Shown: positions 16,940 through 26,345, counted from the stretch's first letter. The stretch: DNA of 64,000 nucleotides from Niallia circulans (GCF_003726095.1 NZ_CP026031.1:4218001-4282000); one strand, 5' to 3'. Notes: generated by a model not told the origin, from the sequence alone. Numbers and translations are program-made.

Positions 16940-17641
16940 CTTATGATGCTATAGGGGCAGGTTTGTTTAATAAGCGAAAGAAGAATAATATTAATAAAAG
17001 ATTTCTGATAAGGAGCAAATACTCTGTCTGTTTTACTATTTATAGTAAAGATATTACCGTCTGCTTCCGATTTATCTGTTAACCTTTATAAATTTTCATA
17101 TCGTAACCTGTCCAAGGTAATAATTACAAAAAGGGTGTGCCAAACGGCACACCCTTTTTGTAATTCGGAGTAAAGATTTATAAGTGTTTTGAAGGACTCC
17201 TTTGTATTCTTTGCTCCTAGCTTTTAATATTATTTTTAACTTTTTTAAAAATATATTCGGTATTATTAAAAAAATTATTAGCTTTTTAGAGAAATCTCCT
17301 TCTATTAGTGTTTGTTTATAGAGGGAGGTTAGTTGAAAAAGAATTAAGTAGTGGATGTTATTTTTAGTTATTTCATTAAAAACACAATTCCTTGAAAAAT
17401 GAGGAATATTTAATAGGGGATATTCTTTATGTAGGACCGAAGACTGAGGTCAATTTAAGACCTCAGGGGTGTAGAAAAAACAAATAAACATTGTTAATAT
17501 TTACCTATAAATTAAATTTACAGTTGATGTCCATGGGAGTGAATATTTATTCAGATTAAATAAGGAAATACACCAAGAAACCTTCAATGAACTTAGAATT
17601 ACTAAATCGAGTATTTCAAATATTTTTAAGGAGAATTGTTT
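16940..17641. other. Long gene-free AT-rich intergenic region
   Basis: No credible gene in about 700 bases. It holds a perfect 19-bp hairpin (17123-17164) and a perfect 8-bp palindrome CTGAGGTC/GACCTCAG (17444-17466, 7-base loop). The last 20 bases carry the ribosome site of the next gene. Confidence 0.5.
17123..17164. terminator. Perfect 19-bp hairpin, isolated terminator
   Basis: The arms 17123-17141 and 17146-17164 are exact inverted copies around an AAAC loop. GC-rich GGGTGTGCC sits at the tip and A5/T5 runs at the base, so it would terminate in both directions. No gene ends within 220 bases on its left or 475 bases on its right. Confidence 0.7.
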
Positions 17642-18019
17642 ATGTTTAAAAGATTTTTTATGGTTGTTTTAACTTTAATAATAGCCGTTGGGACAGTTTT
17701 ACTAGTTGCAAAACATCCAACAGGTCCTAATACTATTTCATATGATGAACCAATAGTTTTGTGGATATCTATTGGAATCATCATAATACTTTTTTTACCA
17801 CCTTTGATATTATCGCTATTTAGTAATCTTGTTGCGAGAGTGATATCGGCTGTGTATCAAGCATTTGTATTTATTTCATTTTTAGTAATTATACCAATCG
17901 GATTCTTTACCTCTAATAATATTGTGGTAAGTGTTATTGCAATTTTAGGAGCTTTAGTTAGTATAGGTAGTGTTGCTGTAACCTTAATAACTAAATCAAA
18001 AAGAGAAATCAATATTTGA
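17642..18019 (+). CDS. Small four-helix membrane protein of unknown function
   Basis: A 125-residue hydrophobic protein with about four membrane segments: residues 4-24, 40-62, about 68-88 and 93-115. A short extracytoplasmic stretch follows the first (KHPTGPNTISYDEP) and the C-terminus is positively charged (TKSKREINI). AAGGAG at 17629-17634 supports ATG 17642. I recognise no family. It stands alone between two long intergenic regions. Confidence 0.6.
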   Translation: MFKRFFMVVLTLIIAVGTVLLVAKHPTGPNTISYDEPIVLWISIGIIIILFLPPLILSLFSNLVARVISAVYQAFVFISFLVIIPIGFFTSNNIVVSVIAILGALVSIGSVAVTLITKSKREINI

Positions 18020-18429
18020 TTTTTTTAAACCACAAACGGGTGCGATTCAAGTATATAAATTGGACCTTTATTCTATATTTGGGAGTAAATTATGCAGCAA
18101 CATAGTTTGATAAAAGTGATGGAGTATATTGTAAAAAAATGTACTTTAAGTAAAAGGGGTTTCCTTAAATAAAAGGGAAGCCCTTTTATTGTGTCGCTAT
18201 AGGTGCAGGTTAGTTTAAAAAAGATTCCTAAATGCGATACAGAATGTCATTATCTTATTAGAGATGATAAAAGGAGAATTATGATGGCAACTATCCTATG
18301 ACTTTTTAAAAATTTAAAATCCTTATTCCCCAAATGGGAGAAGTGTGTCATTTTTTAAAAGTATTAGGACGTGCTATATAACTGAATACTCATCTCTTTA
18401 AGTGCGTCCTCATTAAAAGGAGGATAAAC
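18020..18429. other. Intergenic region with copy B of a dispersed repeat
   Basis: No gene. The segment 18152-18215 repeats the ABM-gene terminator region (ttccttaaataaaagggaag, then gctatagg-gcaggtt). AAAAGGGGTTTCC (18152-18164) can pair with GGGAAGCCCTTTT (18175-18187). AGGAGG at 18419-18424 belongs to the following gene. Confidence 0.5.
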
Positions 18430-19209
18430 ATGAAGCCTTTAAATGGAAAGGTAGCTATAGTAACTGGAGCAAGTCGATCAACGGGTATCGGAGCAGCCAT
18501 TTGTCTCTCTCTTGCAAAAGCAGGTGCGGATATATTCTTTACGCATTGGTCTAAATTTGATGAGAAAGAGGGAAATGGAATAGAAGTCGGTTTCCCGACC
18601 ATGTTAAGTGAAAAGATAAAAAGTTTTGGGGTAAGATCAGAACATATATCATTAGAATTGAGCTTAGATGAATCTCCAACAAAACTGTTAGAAGCAGTTG
18701 AAGAAACTCTTGGAACAGCTTGTATTTTAGTTAATAATGCAACCTATGAATCTCCATCAAATTTTCGTGAATTGAATACAAAAATGTTGGATAAACATTA
18801 TAAAGTAAATAATAGCGGTACCTTGATGTTATCAGTTGAGTTTGCTAAAAAATATGAAAAAGTATTTAGAACTAAAAAAGATGGCCGAATTATAAATCTT
18901 GTTTCTGGTGGACCTGATCCTAATAATTTGGCATATATTGCTACAAAAGGAATGATTATTGCGATAACTGAACCATTATCCGTAGCACTTGCGCCTATTG
19001 GAATTACGGTGAATTCCATTAATCCAGGGCCAACTGATTCAGGTTGGATAAATGAAGATATAAAGGACTATTTATTAGCCCAGTTTCCAACTGGTCGTCT
19101 TGGAAAACCCGAAGACGTAGCAAAAGTGATAACATTTATAGCTAGTGATGATTCTTATTGGTTAACTGGCCAAACCATACGGTGTGAAGGCGGATTTTTA
19201 GGTAAATAA
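18430..19209 (+). CDS. Short-chain dehydrogenase/reductase (SDR)
   Basis: A 259-residue classical SDR. It has VTGASRSTGIG for cofactor binding, LVNNATYE in place of the usual NNAG, a catalytic Ser in INLVSGG, and Tyr/Lys in YIATK. SINPGPTDSGW and WLTGQTIRCEGGF follow, as in 3-oxoacyl-ACP reductase-like members. An insertion rich in charged residues lies at about 40-55. The substrate is unknown. AGGAGG is upstream and an 11-bp terminator hairpin follows, so it is monocistronic. Confidence 0.9.
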   Translation: MKPLNGKVAIVTGASRSTGIGAAICLSLAKAGADIFFTHWSKFDEKEGNGIEVGFPTMLSEKIKSFGVRSEHISLELSLDESPTKLLEAVEETLGTACILVNNATYESPSNFRELNTKMLDKHYKVNNSGTLMLSVEFAKKYEKVFRTKKDGRIINLVSGGPDPNNLAYIATKGMIIAITEPLSVALAPIGITVNSINPGPTDSGWINEDIKDYLLAQFPTGRLGKPEDVAKVITFIASDDSYWLTGQTIRCEGGFLGK

Positions 19210-19219
19210 TTATTCGAGA

Positions 19220-19249
19220 AGAGATTGCTTCTATTAAGCAATCTCTTTA
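19220..19249 (+). terminator. Terminator of the SDR gene
   Basis: AGAGATTGCTT (19220-19230) and AAGCAATCTCT (19236-19246) form a perfect 11-bp stem with a 5-base loop and a short T tract. Confidence 0.85.
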
Positions 19250-19587
19250 TTGGAATAAATAATCAAAATTTGAAAACCCTTTCTTTTCGGTTGTTTATTT
19301 GGTAAAATTTACATTAGAGATGTAAAGAAAGGGGAATCTATATTATTCATGTGGAAAACTTTGAAATGATTAGTTAATTGGATAAAGACAAATGCGATTC
19401 TTTCCTATTAAGTAAGGATAGGTAGGTTTATTTGTCTATCAGTAATCATTCAAGGGATTCATATGGTGTGGACAATTAAATTCCCATTACCTAGACAGAT
19501 ACCTTTGTATATCTGTTTTTATTATGGGTAAAAATACATCTCTATTGACACAATGATTGAAATCCCTATATTTGTGGGGGGATTATT
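19250..19587. other. Gene-free region upstream of the phosphotransferase gene
   Basis: No gene seen. TTGACA (19545-19550) and TATATT (19567-19572) are spaced 16 bases apart, but the -10 lies almost on the ribosome site, so a different promoter may be used. Confidence 0.3.
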
Positions 19588-20385
19588 ATGACAAATGAGT
19601 ACGAAAAGGAAGAAGTGCTAACGGGTGGGAATATTTCAGACGTATATCGCTCTGGAAATACAGTTCGACGAGATATAAAGCCAGGTAGTGAAAAAATTCA
19701 TAAGTTATTGAAGCATCTTGAAAACAAAGGTTTTGGTTATGCACCAAGGTTCTTAGGAATTGATGAGAAGAATAGAGAGATATTAACGTATATTGAGGGG
19801 GAAGCAGGTAATTATCCTCTGAAAAAATATATGTGGTCCGATAATGTATTAAAAGAAATAGCGAATATGCTCCGTCTTTATCATGATGCTGTAAGTGATT
19901 TCTCTTTATTAAATGAATGGGAACCAATGGATAATACTCCCGACAGTATAGAAGTTGTATGCCATAATGACTTTGCTGTATACAACATTATTTTTAAGGG
20001 TGAAAAACCAGTGGGTATCATTGATTTTGATGTTGCAGCTCCTGGTCCAAGACTTTGGGATATAGCTTATACTCTTTACACATGTGTTCCTTTAAGCAGA
20101 CTTTGGCATACCGAGAAGGGTGAGGCTGTACATTATAATCCAGTTAAAGATGCTAATCGTATTAAACAAAGAGTTAAATTGTTTTTTGAATGCTATGATG
20201 TTGAAAATTTAGAAAAAGACTTTTTAGAAATGGTAATTCTACGAGTTGAAGGATTATGTAAATATATGATTAAAAGAGCAGGAGAAGGAGAGGTTGCTTT
20301 TCAAAAGATGCTGGATGAAGGCCAACTTGAGCACTATCAAAAGGAACTTCAATTTATTCATGAGCATGGAAAAGAGTGGGTTTAA
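19588..20385 (+). CDS. Aminoglycoside-phosphotransferase (APH) family kinase
   Basis: A 265-residue protein of the APH/choline kinase fold. The catalytic motif is VCHNDFAVYN (HxDxxxxN) and the metal motif is IIDFDVAAPGP. The N-lobe has LTGGNISDVYRSGNTVRR, a glycine-rich loop and the nucleotide-binding region. Members phosphorylate aminoglycosides, macrolides or small metabolites. This one is not close enough to a known resistance enzyme to claim resistance. A G-rich ribosome site (about 19574-19580) precedes the ATG. Confidence 0.83.
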   Translation: MTNEYEKEEVLTGGNISDVYRSGNTVRRDIKPGSEKIHKLLKHLENKGFGYAPRFLGIDEKNREILTYIEGEAGNYPLKKYMWSDNVLKEIANMLRLYHDAVSDFSLLNEWEPMDNTPDSIEVVCHNDFAVYNIIFKGEKPVGIIDFDVAAPGPRLWDIAYTLYTCVPLSRLWHTEKGEAVHYNPVKDANRIKQRVKLFFECYDVENLEKDFLEMVILRVEGLCKYMIKRAGEGEVAFQKMLDEGQLEHYQKELQFIHEHGKEWV

Positions 20386-20555
20386 AGTGCCAAAAGAATA
20401 AATCTTAAGTTAAGGGGTTGAAGTTGCAATTCTATTAGGTCAGCATTCCTGAATTAAAATGGTATAAAATATAGAGGTGAGTGCAGTGGACAGTTAATTT
20501 CTATTTGTTTTATATAAAAACCTTTTAAATTTTGAATAGAAAGGTGTACTTATTT

Positions 20556-21404
20556 ATGAATACAAAGTTATTAATTGTAGAAGGACTAATTGGATTTGGT
20601 AAATCTACTACTGCAAATTTACTTTACGATATTCTAACTGAAAAAAATATAGAAGTTGAGTTGTTCCTTGAAGGAAATTTAGACCATCCTGCTGACTATG
20701 ATGGTGTATCTTGTTTTACTAGGAAGGAATTCGATTTAATTTTAAAGAAAAGTGGAAATTTAGAAAAGATATTCAAAGATAAAGTAATGAAGAAGGGAGA
20801 AAATTATTTATTACCATATCGAAAAATAAAAAATGAACATGGCCAAGAGTTCTCTGATGAATTGTTAAACATGGTGTTTAAGAATGATCTATATGAATTA
20901 CCGTTTGATAAAAACGTGGAATTAATTACTGAAAAATGGACTGATTTTGCAAAAATTGCGAAAAAAGACAATAAAGTTTATATCTTTGAATGTTGTTTTA
21001 TACAAAATCCACTTACTATCGGAATGGTGAAATTTGGAGTTCAAAAAGAAAAAGTCATAAACTACGTAATGAGACTTGCTAAAATTATAGAGGCTTTAAA
21101 TCCAATCTTAATATATATAGAACAAGATAACCTTGAATTTTCATTTAAGAAAGCATTAAAAGAAAGAACATCTGATTGGTCTACAGGAATTATTAATTAT
21201 TACACTAACCAAGGCCATGGTAAAGAACATAAGCTTTCTGGTATAGAGGGAGCAATGAAAGTTCTTGAAGCTAGAAGAAATATAGAGTTAGAAATATTTG
21301 AAATGTTAAAAATGAAAAAAGTAAAAATGAATAATACTAAATACGAAATCGGCTCATATAGGTCAAGTTTAAAAGATAAATTAACATTACAAATTATGAA
21401 TTAG
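20556..21404 (+). CDS. P-loop (deoxynucleoside/thymidylate kinase-like) protein
   Basis: A 282-residue cytosolic protein. The Walker A motif is VEGLIGFGKSTTANLL at residues about 8-23. IYIEQDNLEF and KKALKERTSDW further down could be the nucleoside-kinase-like lid and arginine region. The middle (about 50-120) is poorly conserved and lysine-rich. AAAGGTG at 20540-20546 favours ATG 20556 over the TTG at 20532. Nothing shows the substrate, and a role in resistance or nucleotide salvage would be a guess. Confidence 0.6.
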   Translation: MNTKLLIVEGLIGFGKSTTANLLYDILTEKNIEVELFLEGNLDHPADYDGVSCFTRKEFDLILKKSGNLEKIFKDKVMKKGENYLLPYRKIKNEHGQEFSDELLNMVFKNDLYELPFDKNVELITEKWTDFAKIAKKDNKVYIFECCFIQNPLTIGMVKFGVQKEKVINYVMRLAKIIEALNPILIYIEQDNLEFSFKKALKERTSDWSTGIINYYTNQGHGKEHKLSGIEGAMKVLEARRNIELEIFEMLKMKKVKMNNTKYEIGSYRSSLKDKLTLQIMN

Positions 21405-21421
21405 CTATTTACCTAACTTGT

Positions 21422-21450
21422 GCGATGCCTTTTTAAGGCCTCGCTTTTAT
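21422..21450 (+). terminator. Terminator of the P-loop kinase gene
   Basis: GCGATGCC (21422-21429) pairs with GGCCTCGC (21437-21444) with one mismatch, then TTTTA. Confidence 0.6.
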
Positions 21451-21570
21451 GTACACATCAAGTAACAGATTGTGAAGAAATGTACTTAAAGTAACGGAGG
21501 CTGTTAGTTGAATAAGAAGTCTAGGAATAATCAAACTTTATTATAAAAAATCTAACAAAGTTATTAATAG

Positions 21571-21610
21571 AAAAACCATTTTGAACAATCTTTATTCAAA
21601 ATGGTTTTTT
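21571..21610. terminator. Bidirectional terminator before nrnB
   Basis: AAAAACCATTTTGAA (21571-21585) and TTCAAAATGGTTTTT (21595-21609) form a perfect 15-bp stem with a 9-base loop. It serves the minus-strand nrnB gene. Confidence 0.88.
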
Positions 21611-21617
21611 GGCAATA

Positions 21618-22796
21618 TTATTTATGTTTAACAAAGTCCATTACGTAGCGAATGTATTTATCATCTCTTGCAAGCCATACGCCATAATTTCGGCGCAGGA
21701 AGATTTCTCCTTGTAGGAAGGTAGAGAAGGTTTGTGAAAGCTTTGTTTTTTTATGGTTAATTGCCCACTGGTTTTTGCTCACTTGATAAAGGAAGAATAC
21801 CTCATCTTGTTTGTTTTCAAATAAAGTCCCAAGCGGAGAGTCTTTTTTATTGTATTCATTCTTTTTCGGGTCTTCTCTTAAAGGCTCTAACGCAAAGGTT
21901 TCTAAGCAATAATTTTGGTATGCTTTATCGGTTAAGTTGCAGCCGGATGCCTTTACATGACCTCCCCCGCCGTATACGCCCGCCACTTTTGATACATCTA
22001 CATGATCATGAATTGTGCGGAATCCAAGTTTTTTTCCACCAATATTAACAATTGCTATGTAATCTAAATGAGGATATTCCTTGCCAAGCTCATTCCCCAA
22101 TTCAGAATGGTATTGCTCTGCATAGACAACGCCTGCATACAAACCGTCTATTTCCTTTTGGACAAGTTCACGACGTTTCCGACGGATGTAACGGTCAATT
22201 TTCTTTTCTTCCATATCTAGAATCTGTGTTTCTAGCTCATCAAAGTAGAAATGATCACTTTCCTTTAATCGTGTAACCATTTTTTCCACAAATTCATCAA
22301 ATGAAATAAGATAGAAAAGTGCATTTAAACGTTGTGCTTCTAAATTATTGTTTCTTTCCCAATCCCATGTATCATATTGTCTTACCAACTCCACGAATTC
22401 TGATATTGCTGGAGAGGGAGTCATGTATTCATGTTTTACAAGGTATTCATATAATAAAGACGTGGCACTAGTCAAGGTTCCATCCTCATCTTGAACAGAC
22501 ACAAATCCCCATTCAAAATCATTTAAATGAAGAGCTGTTTTATGATGGTCGATCAGTTGTACCTTGCCACCTTTTTTATAATAGTCATCTAATCGAATCG
22601 TATTTTCTTCATTGACAGAAAGATCGGTAATAAAGAGAAAAGTGTCTTCCGTTTTTTGATCTAAGAACTTTTCTACTTCTTGGTTGAGAAAAGATACGGA
22701 ATTATAACGCACCTCTACGTCTTCTCCGAATGCGAGTTTTGCAATAATGCCGCAGCCAACTCCATCTAGGTCATTATGCGATAATAGTTTGTACAT
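21618..22796 (-). CDS. nrnB: DHH/DHHA1 phosphoesterase, NrnB-like oligoribonuclease
   Basis: A 392-residue DHH-family phosphoesterase like B. subtilis NrnB (YngD), which degrades nanoRNA and short oligonucleotides. Motifs: LLSHNDLDGVGCG, FLFITDLSV, LIDHHKT (the DHH motif) and, in the DHHA1 domain, YGGGGHVKASG. The C-terminal 90 residues form an extra domain also seen in YngD. The ATG at 22796 has AGGGGTG 6 bases upstream on its strand; a GTG at 22805 is the alternative start. Confidence 0.87.
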   Translation of the reverse strand: MYKLLSHNDLDGVGCGIIAKLAFGEDVEVRYNSVSFLNQEVEKFLDQKTEDTFLFITDLSVNEENTIRLDDYYKKGGKVQLIDHHKTALHLNDFEWGFVSVQDEDGTLTSATSLLYEYLVKHEYMTPSPAISEFVELVRQYDTWDWERNNNLEAQRLNALFYLISFDEFVEKMVTRLKESDHFYFDELETQILDMEEKKIDRYIRRKRRELVQKEIDGLYAGVVYAEQYHSELGNELGKEYPHLDYIAIVNIGGKKLGFRTIHDHVDVSKVAGVYGGGGHVKASGCNLTDKAYQNYCLETFALEPLREDPKKNEYNKKDSPLGTLFENKQDEVFFLYQVSKNQWAINHKKTKLSQTFSTFLQGEIFLRRNYGVWLARDDKYIRYVMDFVKHK

Positions 22797-22889
22797 TTTT
22801 TTCACCCCTGCCCAATAGTATAATCTAATATGAAAAAAATAGAACCGATTACGGCTAATTTCTTTTTGAAAAACACATCCTTACAAAGA

Positions 22890-22938
22890 AAAAAGGTGTC
22901 TCAGATAGGTTGTGCACCATATGTGAGACAGCCTTTTT
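22890..22938 (-). terminator. Terminator of ileS
   Basis: Read on the minus strand, AAAAGGCTGTCTCA pairs with TGAGACACCTTTT around a 21-base loop that contains its own small stem. A TTTTTTCTTTG tract follows. Confidence 0.8.
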
Positions 22939-22944
22939 GAATGG

Positions 22945-25900
22945 TTATTTCAATCCAATGGATACTTTTTCGCCGTCTATTTGAAGTTCTTTCATTTCTG
23001 TTATTCTTTCGAAAAGAAGCTCCTGGAGAATAACTCCTTTATGAATAAGAGAATGATATTCCATAATCGTGTGTTGGAAAGTGATTGAACAGTCGATATA
23101 TAAATCAATTTTCTTATCGACTGGCAAGTTCTTTTCTTTCCGCAAATCTTGGACGGAACGAATGAGTTCTCTAATGTTCCCCTCCTTTTTTAATGCTTCT
23201 GATATGGTTGTATCAAGCATTACGGTGAAATTCTTAGAGGAGGCCTCATGATATCCCGGTAGATTTGTCTTTCTTTGGAGAAGTATTTCTTCCCCTGTTA
23301 AGGTAATACATTCTTTACTTTCTAGTTGGAAAGTTAAATATCCTTTATTTCTAAATAAATTTATCTCTTCTTCTGTTGCAGCTTGTAATTTATCTTTTAT
23401 AAATTTAACACTTTTTCCTAGTTTTGGCCCTGCCTTTTTAAAATCAAGCTTTAAAGAATATTGAACATAATCTTCTTGTGAATCTATCCAGTTAATCCTT
23501 TTCACATTTAGTTCTTCTTTTATGATAGATTCAAACTGTAAAAAATCAGTATTCTGGTTACTATTGTTCGAGAAAATCAATAATGTAGCCAAAGGTTGTT
23601 TGGTTTTTATTTGAAACCGATGACGAAGATTTCTTCCAAGCTCAACCACTTCTTTTACTTTCTCCATTTGTTCTTCTAATTGCTTATTCACCCTTTCAGA
23701 GTTTTTGGAAGGAAAGTTAGTTAAATGAACGCTTTTCCCTGTTAAGGCAAGATGAATACTTTCAGATGTAAAGGGAATAAAGGAAGCTAACAACTGTGAT
23801 GAATGAATTAACACACTATATAAGGTTTGAAAAGCAGAAAGTTTGTCATCTGACATTCCCCTACTCCAAAATCGCTCGCGATTTCTGCGAATATACCAAT
23901 TACTTATATCATCCATTAATGCAGCGATTTTTCTGGCGGCATTGGTTAATTGATATTGTTCCATCTCCGTTTGGACAATCATCGAAGTCGTTTCTAAGCG
24001 AGAAAGAATCCAGCGATCCATAATTGGGAGGTTATTAGCTCTTGGTAAATTCGGATCAAAATGATCTATTTCAGCGTATATGGAATAGAAATGAAATAAA
24101 CTTAAAAATGTATCAATAATTTTTGATTTTGCCTCTTGGACATTTTTTTCTGAGAATCTCTTTTGATTCCATGGAGCACTGTCTGCCACAAGCGCCCACC
24201 GTAGTGCATCTGCGCCATATGTTTGGATAAGCTCAACAGGGTCTAATGCATTGCCTTTGCTTTTAGACATTTTTTGTCCTTGTTCATCTAGTACATGCCC
24301 TGTTGCTACCACATTTTTATATGGTGCTTTGCCGGAATAAAGGACGGAAACAGCTAACAGCGAATAAAACCATCCTCTTGTTTGATCGATTCCTTCCACA
24401 ACTACATCTGCAGGGAATTGCTGTTGAAATATGCCGTTATTCTCAAAAGGTGTATGATATTGGGCAAATGGCATGGAGCCACTATCAAACCATACGTCGA
24501 TCACTTCTGGTGTTCGATGCATTTCCCCACTGCATGAGGGGCAAGTTAAGATTAGTTCATCTACATACGGTTTGTGCAATTCTAAATGATCAAAAGGAAT
24601 CTTCGTATATTTTTTTAGCTGTGCTATGCTTTTAGGAGCTATTTCTGTTTGGCAGCAAGTACATTGCCATACGTTTAGTGGAGTTCCCCAATAGCGGTTT
24701 CGGCTTATATTCCAATCGACTAATCCCTCAAGGAAATTTCCAAAACGGCCATCTTTTATATGCTCAGGATACCAGTTTACCTCTTGATTTTTCGCGATCA
24801 GCATTTCCTTTGCTGCGGTTGTTTTGATAAACCAGCTTTCTGTTGCGTAATACAAAAGGGGTGTGTCACAGCGCCAGCAATGAGGGTAAGAATGTTCATA
24901 TTTTTCTTTATGGAATAACAGTCCCTTTTGATGAAGCATTTTGATTATCTCGACATCCGTTTTTCCATCTTTTACAAAGGTGCCTGCTAAAGGGGTAATG
25001 GCTTCTTTATATCTTCCTCTTTCATCCACCACATGGACAAAAGAAAGGTCGTTCGCTTGCACAAGATGATAATCATCTTCGCCATAAGCTGGGGCAATAT
25101 GGACAATTCCAGTTCCACTGTCACTTGTGACGAAATCACCATGATGAATAGTATGACCTTTCTCCACTTGCACGTAAGAAAATGGTGCTATATAGGAAAG
25201 TCCGAGTAAGTCTTCCCCTTTTAATTGTTCGATCACTTCTCCCTCTGTACCAAATACTGCCTGTAATCTATTTTTAGCGATGATAAATACATCGTCCTCC
25301 ATTTTAACCTTTACATAGTCCAGGTCTTTATGAACTGCTAATGCAACATTTGCTGGTAATGTCCACGGAGTTGTTGTCCAGCCTAGTACATATTCATTCT
25401 CCTTTGAAGCAAGCTTGAATTTGACGGTAGCACTTAAATCTTTTACATCTTTATAACCTTGAGCCACCTCATGTGAGCTTAAGGAGGTCTGACAGCTAGG
25501 GCAATATGGAGAAACACGATGCCCTTTATACAGCCAGCCCTTCTCATGAATGGAACCAAGGATATTCCAAACAGATTCAATATAATCATTACTCATGGTC
25601 ATATAAGGATCATCCATATCAACCCAATAGCCTAGTTCTTTTGTAAATGTGCGCCATTGTTGTTCATAGGAGAATACGCTAGCTTTACATTGTTCAATAA
25701 AAGGAATCACGCCATACTCTTCGATTTCTTGTTTTCCGGAAATACCGAGTGCCCTTTCTACGCCTAATTCCACTGGTAGCCCGTGCGTATCCCAGCCCGC
25801 TTTGCGAATGACTTGTTTGCCGTTCATTGTTTGAAATCTGGCGATGATATCCTTGATCGTTCTACCTAACGCATGCCCGACATGTGGAAGTCCATTGGCT

Positions 25901-26037
25901 GTTGGCGGTCCTTCATAAAATACAAAGGGTTCTTTATTTTCGCGCTGTTCAATTGATTTTTGAAAAATTTGCTTTTCTTCCCAAAAAGCGAGAATTCTTT
26001 CTTCGCGGCCTCTGTCTGTTTCTTTTGGTGTTTCCAT
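22945..26037 (-). CDS. ileS: Isoleucyl-tRNA synthetase, type 2 (eukaryote-like)
   Basis: A 1030-residue class I synthetase that charges tRNA-Ile. The HIGH-like motif is GLPHVGHALGR, the KMSKS loop is GQKMSKSKGN, and an editing (CP1) domain lies between them. The C-terminal third has the anticodon-binding domain but lacks the zinc-finger tail of standard bacterial IleS. The form TANGLPHVGHALGRTIKD is that of IleRS2 enzymes (B. anthracis IleS2 and MupA types), which are often mupirocin-tolerant. That resistance is known of the family and is not proven here. A T-box leader with an ATC specifier controls it. A second, type 1 ileS may exist elsewhere in the genome. Confidence 0.95.
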   Translation of the reverse strand: METPKETDRGREERILAFWEEKQIFQKSIEQRENKEPFVFYEGPPTANGLPHVGHALGRTIKDIIARFQTMNGKQVIRKAGWDTHGLPVELGVERALGISGKQEIEEYGVIPFIEQCKASVFSYEQQWRTFTKELGYWVDMDDPYMTMSNDYIESVWNILGSIHEKGWLYKGHRVSPYCPSCQTSLSSHEVAQGYKDVKDLSATVKFKLASKENEYVLGWTTTPWTLPANVALAVHKDLDYVKVKMEDDVFIIAKNRLQAVFGTEGEVIEQLKGEDLLGLSYIAPFSYVQVEKGHTIHHGDFVTSDSGTGIVHIAPAYGEDDYHLVQANDLSFVHVVDERGRYKEAITPLAGTFVKDGKTDVEIIKMLHQKGLLFHKEKYEHSYPHCWRCDTPLLYYATESWFIKTTAAKEMLIAKNQEVNWYPEHIKDGRFGNFLEGLVDWNISRNRYWGTPLNVWQCTCCQTEIAPKSIAQLKKYTKIPFDHLELHKPYVDELILTCPSCSGEMHRTPEVIDVWFDSGSMPFAQYHTPFENNGIFQQQFPADVVVEGIDQTRGWFYSLLAVSVLYSGKAPYKNVVATGHVLDEQGQKMSKSKGNALDPVELIQTYGADALRWALVADSAPWNQKRFSEKNVQEAKSKIIDTFLSLFHFYSIYAEIDHFDPNLPRANNLPIMDRWILSRLETTSMIVQTEMEQYQLTNAARKIAALMDDISNWYIRRNRERFWSRGMSDDKLSAFQTLYSVLIHSSQLLASFIPFTSESIHLALTGKSVHLTNFPSKNSERVNKQLEEQMEKVKEVVELGRNLRHRFQIKTKQPLATLLIFSNNSNQNTDFLQFESIIKEELNVKRINWIDSQEDYVQYSLKLDFKKAGPKLGKSVKFIKDKLQAATEEEINLFRNKGYLTFQLESKECITLTGEEILLQRKTNLPGYHEASSKNFTVMLDTTISEALKKEGNIRELIRSVQDLRKEKNLPVDKKIDLYIDCSITFQHTIMEYHSLIHKGVILQELLFERITEMKELQIDGEKVSIGLK

Positions 26038-26095
26038 CCATATCCCTCCATATTAATCAGTAAACATTCCAGTATAGAAAGATATTTTCCGGAAA

Positions 26096-26345
26096 TAAAA
26101 AACACCCGTCCCTATGTAGGGACGAGTGTATTATTTATAACCCGCGTTACCACCCAAATTCTGCTTGGCAAAAGCAAACAGCGCTTAGTCAACGTACTAT
26201 CATACGTGTTCCCTTTAACGGTGGAAATCCGTCAAGACTTACTAACTGCTCGGGTTCTGCCTTGCATCTCAGAGATGATTTTTCCGGTTTGCTTTCCTTA
26301 CTGGCTTCCACCATACCCAGCTCGCTAAAAGGAATACAAAACGTA
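26096..26345 (-). promoter_or_regulatory. T-box riboswitch for ileS (specifier ATC, Ile)
   Basis: On the minus strand the T-box motif AATTTGGGTGGTAACGCGG lies at 26142-26160. It is followed by a terminator hairpin (26102-26129, GTCCC-tacata-GGGAC core) with a T run. Stem I has AGAGA pairing with TCTCT around a specifier loop holding AAAAGTA on one side and GAAAA-ATC-A on the other. The specifier is plus-strand 26277-26279. ATC reads tRNA-Ile, consistent with the gene. Confidence 0.92.

Noticed and set aside
19588..20385. Named aminoglycoside resistance gene
   Set aside because: The catalytic motifs fit the APH fold, but nothing ties it to a known resistance enzyme; many members act on metabolites.
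10779..21404. Genomic island with defined borders
   Set aside because: No integrase, tRNA gene or flanking direct repeat was found. Only the gene content suggests an accessory character.
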